Shown: positions 56,795-64,000 of the stretch, in pieces
Numbering within the stretch: the stretch's first letter is position 1
Layout of the letters: every line of letters begins with the position of its first letter
Source of the DNA: Antilocapra americana
Taxonomy: Eukaryota > Chordata > Mammalia > Artiodactyla > Antilocapridae
Assembly: GCA_007570785.1 (NCBI GenBank)
Contig: ML664199.1
Span: 19,414,597-19,478,596, forward strand
Reading direction: 5' to 3'
Length of the DNA: 64,000 nucleotides
The notes under the pieces: model-generated
What the model saw: only the letters and a program-made list of their open reading frames with translations
Told to the model about the DNA's origin: nothing
Databases searched by the model: none
Position numbers and translations under genes: made by a program

Positions 56795-58440
56795 GTTCAG
56801 ATCAGTTGCTCAGTCATGTCTGACTCTTTGGGATTCCATGGACTGCAGCATGCCAGGCTTCCCTGTAAATCACCAACTCCCAGAGCTTAATTTAAACTCG
56901 TGTCCATCAAGTCAGTGGTGCCATCCAACCACCTCATCCTCTGTTGTCACCTTCTCCTCCTACCTTGAATCTTTCCCAGAATCAGGTTCTTTTCAAATGA
57001 GTCAGTTCTTCATATCAGGTGGCCAAAGTACTGAAGTTTCAGCTTCAGCATCAGTCCTTCCAATGAATATTCAGGACTCATTTCCTTTAGGATGGACTAG
57101 TTGGATCTTCTTGAAGTCTAAGGGACTCTCGAGAGTCTTCTCCAACACCACAGTTCAAAAGCACCAATTCCTCATAACTCAGCTTTCTTTATAGTCTTAA
57201 CTCTCACATTCATACATGACTACTGGAAAAACCATAGCTCTGATTAGCCAGACCTTTGTTGGCAAAGTGATGTCTCTGCTTTTTAATATGCTGCTAGGTT
57301 GGCCATAAATTTTCTTCCCAGGAGCAAGCGTCTTTTAATTTCATGGCTGTGGTCACCATCTGTACTGACTTTGGAGCCCCCACCCCCCAAAAAAAATGAA
57401 GACAGTCACTCTTTCCATCGTTTCCCCATCTATTTGCCATGAAGGGATGTGACTGGATGCCATGATATTAGTTTTCTGAATATTGAGTTTTAAGCCAACT
57501 TTTTTCACTGTCTTCTTTCACTTTCATCAAGGGACTCTACACTTTTTTCCATAAGGGTGGTGGCATCTGCATATCTGAATTATTGATATTTCTCCTGGCA
57601 ATCTTGGTTCCAGCTTGTACTTCCTCCAGCCCAGCATTTCTCATGTTGTACTCTGCATATAAGTTAAATAAGCAGGGTGACAATATACACCCTAGATGTA
57701 CTCTTTTCCAAATTTGGAACCAGTCTGTTGTTCCATGTCCAGTTCTAACTGTTGCATTCAGATTTCTCAGAAGGCAGGTAAGGTCGTTTGGTATTCCCAT
57801 TTCTTAAAGAATTTTCCACAGTTTGTTGTGATCCACACAGCCAAAGGCTTTGGCATAGTCAATAAAGCAGAAGTAGATGTTTTTGTGGGACTCTATTACT
57901 TTTCCAATGATTCAACGGATGTTGGCAATTTGATTTATGGTTCTGCTGCCTTTTCTGAATCCAATTTGATCATCTGGAAGAGTTGTACTGTTTAAGCCTG
58001 GCTTGAAGAATTTTGAGTGTTACTTTGCTAACGTGTGAGATGAGAGCAATTGTATGGTATGAATTGTTTGAACATTCTTTTGTATTGTCTTTCTTTGGGA
58101 TTGGGAAAAAAACTGACCTTTTCCAGTCCTGCAGCCTCCGTTAAGTTTTCCAAATTTGCTGGCATATTGTGTGCACCACTTTAAGAGCATCATCTTTTAG
58201 GATTTGAAATAGCTCAACTGGAATTCCATCACCCCCACTAGCTTTGTTTGTAGTGATGCTTCCTAAGGTCCATTTGACTTTGCCTCCCAGGATGTCTGGC
58301 TCTAGGTGAGTGATCATACCATCATGGTTATCTGGGTCATGAAGATCATTTTTGTATAGTTCTTCTCTATATTCTTGCCACCTCTTCTTAATATCTTCTG
58401 CTTCTGTTAGGTCCATACCATTTCTAGACAGAAATGGTAT
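56795..58440 (-). mobile_element. BovB LINE inserted antisense in BovB
   Basis: 3' tail at left (GTTCAGATCAGTTGCTCAGT), reverse transcriptase region in the middle (its YADD box at 57562-57573 reads Y-A-D-A), 5' truncation near 58425. Flanked by AGATCTCCTGGA (56783-56794) and AGACCTCCTAGA (58441-58452), a 12-base duplication with two transitions. Open pieces at 57537-57800 and 58141-58488 are fragments only. The right junction carries a hairpin. Confidence 0.92.
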
Positions 58441-58445
58441 AGACC
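58410..58445. repeat. Hairpin at BovB 5' junction
   Basis: Arms GGTCCATACCATTTCT (58410-58425) and AGAAATGGTATAGACC (58430-58445) are complementary at 15 of 16 positions around a 4-base loop AGAC. The left arm is antisense BovB and the right arm is the same BovB segment in sense orientation. Confidence 0.93.
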
Positions 58446-59871
58446 TCCTAGAACTAATACCTAAAACAAACAACAAACAAAAAAACATGTTCTATTCATC
58501 ATTGGTCATTGGAATGCAAAAGCAGGAAATCAAGAGATACCTGAAATAACAGGTAACTTTGGCCTTGGAGAACAGAATGAAGCAGAGAAAGGCTAACAGA
58601 ATTATGCCAAGAGAATGCGCTAGTCATAGAAAATACTGTTTTTCAACAACACAAGGAATGACTTAACACATGGACATCACCAAATGGTCAATACCAAAAT
58701 AAAATTGATTACATTCTTTGTAGTCAAAGATGGAGAAGCTGTATACAGTCAGCGAAAACAAGATCTGACCTGGCACTGACTGTAGCTCAGAACATCAGCT
58801 TCTTACAGAAAAAATTCAGGCTTAAACTAAAGAAAACTAGGAAAAACACTAGGCCAGCGAGGTATGACTTAAAACAAATCCCGTATGAATTCTCAGTAGA
58901 GTTAATGAATAGAATCAAGGGTCTAGATCTCGATGAAAATGTGCCTGAAGAACTATGGACATAGATCTGTAATATTCTACAGGAGGAGGCAAACAAAACC
59001 ATCCCAAAGAAAAAGAAAAGCAAGAAGGCCAAGTGATTATCTGAGTAGGCTTTAAAAATAATGAAGAATGAAAAGAAGTGAAAAGCTAGGGAAAGAGGGA
59101 AAGGTACACCCAATTAAACAGAGTTTCAAAGAATAGCTAGAAGAGACTAGAAGGTCCTCTTCAATGGACAGTGCTTAATAATAGAAGGAAACAATAAAAG
59201 AGGAAAGACTAAAGATCTCTTCAGGAAAATTGGAAACATCAAGGCATCATTCCACCCAAAGATAGGCACAATAAAGAATAAAAATGGTATAGACCTAGTA
59301 GATGCTCAAGCAATCATGAAGACATGGAAGTAATACACAGAAGAACTGTATAAAAAAATTCTTAATGAACCTGATCACTATGATGGTTTGGTTAGTCTCC
59401 CAGAATCAGATATTCTGGAGTTCAAAGTCAAGTGGGCCTTAAAGAGCACTGCTGTTAATAAAATTAGTGGCTGGGATGAATTCCAGAAGAACTATTCAAA
59501 GCCTCAAAAGCAGACACCATAAAGGTTTTGCATTCATTATGTCAGCAAATCTGGAAGACCCAGTAGTGGCACAGGACTGGAAAAGGTCAGTCCTCATCCC
59601 AATTCCCAAGAAGGGTAGTACCAAAGAATGTGCTAACCATTGGACAATTGCACTCATTTGCACTCCAATGCTAGTAAGGTCATGCTTAAAATCTTGCATG
59701 CTAGGCTTCAGCATTATGTGAACCAAGAACTTCCAGATGTCCATTCTGGATTTAGAAAAGGAAGAGGAACTAGAGATCAAATTGCGAGCATCTGCTGTAT
59801 TACAGAGAAAGCAAGAGAATTTCAGAAAAACACCTATCTATTTTATCAACTATGTTAAAACCTTTAACCTA

Positions 59872-59909
59872 GTGTGGGTCATGACAAACTGTGTGGATCA
59901 TAACAAACT
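59872..59909 (+). repeat. 19-bp tandem duplication inside BovB reverse transcriptase
   Basis: GTGTGGGTCATGACAAACT (59872-59890) and GTGTGGATCATAACAAACT (59891-59909) differ at two positions. Other BovB copies have one unit here. The unit is not a multiple of three, so it shifts the frame. Confidence 0.92.
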
Positions 59910-61129
59910 GTGGAAAGCTCTTAAAGAGACAAGAATATCAGACCATCTTATTTGTCTCCTGAGAAATCTGTATGCGGGTCAAGAAGCTACAGTTAAAACC
60001 CTGTATATAACAACTGATTGGTTCAAGATTGAGAAAGGAGTATGACAGGGTTGTCTGCTGTCACCCTGTTTGTTTAACCCATATGCTGAGCAAGCACATC
60101 ATGAGAAATGCTGGGCTGGATGAGTTATAAGCCAGAATCAAGATGGGTTGGAGAAACATCAACAACCTCAGATATGCGGATAATACCACTCTAACGGCAG
60201 AAAGCAAAGAGGATCTAAAGAGACTCTTGATGAGGTGAAGGAGGAGAGTGAAAGAGCTGGCTTAAGACTATTGAAAAAATACTAAGATCATGGCATCCAG
60301 TTCCATTACTGCATGACAAATAAAAGGGGAAAAGGTGGAAGTAGTGACAGATTTCCTCTTCTTGGACTCCAAAATCACTGTAAACTGTGACTCAATGAAA
60401 TCAGATGATTGCTTCTTGGCAGGAAAGTGATGACAAACCTAGATAGTGTGTTGAAAAGCAGAGACATTATTCTGTCAACAAAGGTCCATATAGTCAAGGC
60501 CCTGGTCTTCCCCGTGGTCATGTATGGTTGTGAGAGCTGGACCATAAAGAAGGCAGAACACCAAAGAATCAATGGCTTCAAACTGTAGTGCTGGAAAAGA
60601 CTCCTGAAACTCCCTTGGAAAGCAAGGAGATCAAACCAGTCAATCTTAAAGGAAATCAACTCTGAATATTAACTGGAAGGACTGATGCTGAAGCTGAAGC
60701 TCTAGTATTTTAGTCATCTGGTGTGAACAGATGACTCATTGGAAAAGTCCCTGATTCTGGGAAAGATTAAAGGCAGAAGGAAAAGAGGGTGTCAAAAGAT
60801 GCAATGGCTGGATGGCATCACCAATGCAATGAACAAGAACTTGGGCAAACTCCAGGAGATGATGAGGAACAAGGAAGCGTGTTGCCCACCATGGGGTCTC
60901 AGAGAGTCAGACACAGCTGGGCGACACATGCTAACACAGGTGTTTACATTAATATGATTCTCTCATTAGGTAAATTTAGGTCACCAAAAGAAACAAATAC
61001 AACTATACACTATGATACTATTGCATTTACATGTCAAATCTCTTAAGAGAATAAATTTTGTGTTAAGAGTCATTAACACAAAAAATAAACAAACCAAAAA
61101 CAGAAAAAAAGAAAACAAAGTGCCATAAA

Positions 61130-61290
61130 AAAACATTGGGCAGTATTAGATCTATTCCTTGATCATTATGATGATATGGGTGTTTGAAAATATGTAAATT
61201 CATCAAATTGTACATATTAAATACCTGTAATTATTTATACCAAACATACCTCAAACAAAGCTGTTCAAAAAATTAAAAAGATTTCAGAAA
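61130..61290 (+). mobile_element. Old L1 (L1M-type) 3' end
   Basis: TTCATCAAATTGTACATATT and ATACCTCAAACAAAGCTGTT are typical of L1M tails. An A-rich stretch precedes it (61075-61125). Confidence 0.5.
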
Positions 61291-61419
61291 CTAAGACTTA
61301 CAGAAGACCTAGGTTCTTATTTTCTACTCTTCTCTATCTGTCCCACTTTCTAAATATCCTATTCTTTTTCAAAATCCACCGATTTCTCTATGTCAAAGAC
61401 AATGTCCTTGGAACATAAC

Positions 61420-61625
61420 ATGCTTAGTTGTTCAATTGTGTATGATTCTTTGCAACCCCAGTGACTGTAGCCCACCAGGCTCTTCTGTACATGGGATTAC
61501 CCAGGCAAGAATGCTGGAGTGGGTTGCCATTTCCTTCTCCAGGGGATCTTCCCAACCCAGGGACTGAACCCACATCTTCTGCATTACAAGCGGATTCTTT
61601 ACCCACTGAGCCTTCTGTGAAGCCA
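61420..61625 (-). mobile_element. Bov-tA SINE
   Basis: Full antisense Bov-tA from CTTAGTTGTTCAATTGTGTA to the head complement CTTTACCCACTGAGCCTTCT. Both tRNA-like promoter boxes are recognisable on the minus strand. Confidence 0.92.
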
Positions 61626-61774
61626 CAAAGTGCTACATGAGGCCAATTTATTTACTGGTCAATCCTCAGTCAAGTTTCACTTCCACTTCATTTGAAACAA
61701 AAAGATAAAAAGAGCATTGACAACTACAATTTGTAATTTGTATTTGCTTTCCTTTAATTGTGGATTGTGGTACA

Positions 61775-61880
61775 TACACAAAGGCTTTTTTTCTCTCTGC
61801 CTAGCAGTTTGTGAGATCAACTCTGGGCCCACAGCAGTGAAAATGTTGTCTTTATCACTGGACCACCAGGGAATTCCCAT
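61775..61880 (-). mobile_element. CHR-type SINE fragment
   Basis: TATCACTGGACCACCAGGGA followed by ATTCCC is the complement of the CHR head; only the tRNA-like part is present, preceded by a T run at about 61788. Confidence 0.75.
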
Positions 61881-63000
61881 ATATAAGCTTAATTATCCAT
61901 TTATATTCTCAGTTAAATATGACATATTGTCCAATTTACTATTTCTTTCTAGATTAAGTTTTGAAATTAGAGTTTTCATTAAGAATTTCTTTTTAGCAAG
62001 GAATGCTGCTAAATAAACTCTCATCTACTTTTATTTATTTATTTTTAGTTTGAGGCATATTTCATTGATTCAAAATTATTTTCTGTCTGATGCAATTAGT
62101 TCTAAACAGAATCACACGAATAGTAGAATAAAAAGACAAGGGTTCTGGTAGGGTAAGACAGAGGGAAAATGAATTGTATTGCAAGAAACAACAAAGAATT
62201 ACCTGAGTGTCACAAGAGCAAACATTTAAAGGTATGAAAAATTTTCACAAATAGCTGATAAAAACAGTAACTAGCACTTCCAGTCTGGTAATAAATATAT
62301 TGCATCTTGATATTTTCCTTTAATACTTATACTAAGAAATATATACCCCTCATATATCACTATATTTTGTAGATGTTAAGTTTGTTGAAACTTTTTCTTC
62401 TCCTTAAGAGAACTGTGTTTTTGAATATTTTATAGAAGATATGAAATATTAAGGTATACATTCTGACATTAGTCTTTGCCAAGTGAGGTAAATTCTATAG
62501 AACTTAAGTTTTAATGTATATTGGCCATGTTTCAACTTATAATTTTATTTTCTGTCTGCATGTCTAGCACTAGGGTGTAATATGTTGTTGGTAATGAGGA
62601 TATTTTAAAATGGTACAAATTTAATTAAGTATCCCCCAAAATTATGGCATACAAAAACTTTGGAACAGCAAAGTCTTGGAGAAAATAAAAGGAGAATTCA
62701 CCTCATGTCTATAGACATGGATTTAATTAACTAGCGTGTGAAAGTATAGATCACACATTTAATTAAACATGTTCAGTAACAGCAGAGATGTTAGCCACCA
62801 AAGAACAAACAAAGCTCAAAAGTGATACCTGGAACTACCCACTCATCACCTCAAAATTACACAAGACTTAAGCAAATGCTCTGAAATTGAACGTCCCAGT
62901 TTTAAAACTAATCTAGTTTATTTCATAACTGTTAAGAGGGGTTTTTTTTGTTCTTCAATGTATATATTGAAATGTTTGTAGAGAATATTCATTTATAAAG
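61881..63000. other. No gene seen
   Basis: AT-rich single-copy sequence without recognisable repeats or exons. Confidence 0.5.
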
Positions 63001-63004
63001 AAAC

Positions 63005-63458
63005 AGGGAGGAAACAGGACAAAATGGAGGAGTAGAAGGACTCATCTCCTCTCAAAAAAACAACAATATCACAACTGAATGCTGAACAACCATCAATAAA
63101 AGAAGAGTGGAACCTACCAAAAATGATATTTTGCATCCAAAGACAAAGTATAAGCCACAAGGACAAAATTATGATAAAATCAAATCCCACACCTGCTGAG
63201 TGGGAAACCCAAACACTGGAAAATAATAATCACATTGCAGAGGTTCTCTACAGGAATGACAGTTCTGAGTCACATGTTGCTCCCAAGCCAGGAAGTCTGC
63301 AAAAGCATTTGGTTTTGAAGGCCATAGGGCTTGCCTGTATGCAGGAACTCCACAGGACTCGGGGTAACTGAAACTCCACTCTTGTAGGGTGTACACAAGG
63401 TCTCAGGCACTCTGGAACCAGAGAATAAGGAGTAACTTCTAGAAGCCTGGGAAAGACC
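63005..63458 (+). mobile_element. L1 5' end and 5'UTR
   Basis: AAAATGGAGGAGTAGAAGGA begins the same L1 family as the host at 15450. It is followed by ATCCAAAGACAAAGTATAAG, AAATCAAATCCCACACCTGC and GGAACTCCACAGGACTCGGG, which match 15540-15590, 18040-18070 and 18225-18250 of that copy. It is interrupted by a BovB at 63459. Confidence 0.85.
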
Positions 63459-64000
63459 TCAGTTCATCTCAGTTTCTCAGTCATGACTCTCTATGACCCC
63501 ATGGACTGCAGCTCGCCAGGCTTCCCTATCCATCAGCAACTCTCAGAAATTGTTCAGATTCAAGTCTATCAAGTCGGTGATGCCGTTCAACCATCTCATT
63601 CTCTGTTGTACCCTTCTCCTGCCTTCAATTTTTCCCAGTATCTGGGTCTTTTTTAAGGAGTCAGTTCTTTGCATCCAGTGGCCAAAGTATTACAGTTTTA
63701 GCTTCATTATCAGTCCATCCAATGATTATTCAGGACTGATATCCTTTAGGATGGACTGGTTTATCTCCTTGCAGTCCAAGAGTCCTCTCCAACACCACAG
63801 TTCAAAAGCATCATATCCACACATGACTCCTGGAAAAACCATAGCTTTGATTAGACAGAATTTGTTAACAAAGTAATGCCTCTGCTTTTTAATATGCTGT
63901 CTAGGTTGATCATAGTTTTTCTTCCAAGGAGCAAGTGTCTTTTAATTTAATGGCTGCAATCACCATCTGCAGTGATTTTGGAGCCCATGAAAATAAACTT
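63459..64000 (-). mobile_element. BovB LINE, 3' part, runs off right edge
   Basis: Antisense BovB tail (CAGTTCATCTCAGTTTCTCA) followed by the C-terminal coding region; sequence parallels 15604-16200 and 56795-57400. The 5' side, and whether L1 resumes after it, lie beyond the window. Confidence 0.92.

Larger units (their letters stand above)
56436..60657 (+). pseudogene. BovB endonuclease-reverse transcriptase, dead copy
   Basis: Endonuclease motifs are visible before the insertion: the ELKW motif with its catalytic Glu (about 56522-56533) and the QVYAP motif (about 56718-56732). After the insertion the GDWN motif reads G-H-W-N (58504-58515), losing an Asp. Reverse transcriptase pieces are at 59467-59721, 59640-59858 (GFRKGRGTRDQIA block) and 59737-60045. 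A 19-base tandem duplication (59872-59909) breaks the frame in the second catalytic block. The YADD box reads Y-A-D-N (60173-60184), losing the second catalytic Asp. Together with the inserted BovB this is clearly inactive. Confidence 0.88.
56140..60937 (+). mobile_element. Near full-length BovB interrupted by antisense BovB
   Basis: Host parts: about 56140-56794 (5'UTR and N-terminal endonuclease) and 58441-60937 (rest of endonuclease, reverse transcriptase, 3' tail AGTCAGACACAGCTGGGCGA). Together they make about 3.15 kb, close to the 3.2 kb full length. This is the only copy here that includes the BovB 5' region. Confidence 0.9.

Noticed and set aside
1..64000. An undescribed multi-gene biological system
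   Set aside because: No cluster of host genes or unexplained conserved proteins is present; nearly all coding-like sequence is accounted for by L1 and BovB.

Overview
This window is gene-poor mammalian nuclear DNA from a ruminant, most likely a bovid. The evidence is the repeat content: ruminant-specific SINEs (Bov-tA and Bov-A2, with the tRNA-like head, the BovA body and AGC-rich tails), cetartiodactyl CHR SINEs, many copies of the RTE-clade LINE BovB, ruminant L1 3' ends, and ruminant-type ERV LTRs. Older mammal-wide repeats (MIR, MER5A, MER20, L1M) lie underneath. I see no host protein-coding exon, no rRNA, no functional tRNA and no CRISPR array. The open frames that read as real proteins all belong to L1 (ORF1, ORF2) or BovB (endonuclease-reverse transcriptase). 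All family names are my recognition from memory; I could not run a repeat search.

Layout. 1-2095: the 5' half of a young-looking L1 on the minus strand, with its CpG-rich promoter/5'UTR and an uninterrupted ORF1 start running off the left edge. 2.1-12.6 kb: mostly single-copy DNA with scattered SINEs, a MIR, an L1 3' end and a degraded tRNA-Thr-like sequence. 12.6-14.0 kb: 5'-truncated BovB (+). 15.45-23.08 kb: one internally deleted L1 (+) serving as host for at least three later insertions (a BovB, a compound insertion holding an L1 tail and a class II-type LTR, and a SINE), three of them bracketed by visible target-site duplications. 23.5-28.3 kb: SINE pair and an old L1 (-) interrupted by an L1 (+) fragment, a hAT fossil and a SINE. 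28.5-30.7 kb: BovB (+). 30.736-31.173 kb: a clean solo LTR with a 4-bp duplication. 31.2-44.6 kb: mainly single-copy DNA with MIRs, SINEs and one truncated L1. 44.6-47.2 kb: BovB and a MER5A split by another BovB. 49.3-53.3 kb: a second internally deleted L1 (+). 56.1-60.9 kb: an almost full-length BovB (+) carrying an antisense BovB in its endonuclease region, with a hairpin at one junction. 63.0-64.0 kb: an L1 5'UTR (+) again invaded by an antisense BovB running off the right edge.

How the parts relate. The window records successive waves of L1-type retrotransposition: MIR/hAT/L1M substrate, then ruminant L1, then BovB and the SINEs. BovB tails and SINE bodies share sequence, as expected for SINEs mobilised by BovB. 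No coherent undescribed system is evident. The most informative items are the intact L1 5' half, the nested insertion stratigraphy, the hairpin junction, and the tRNA-Thr relic.
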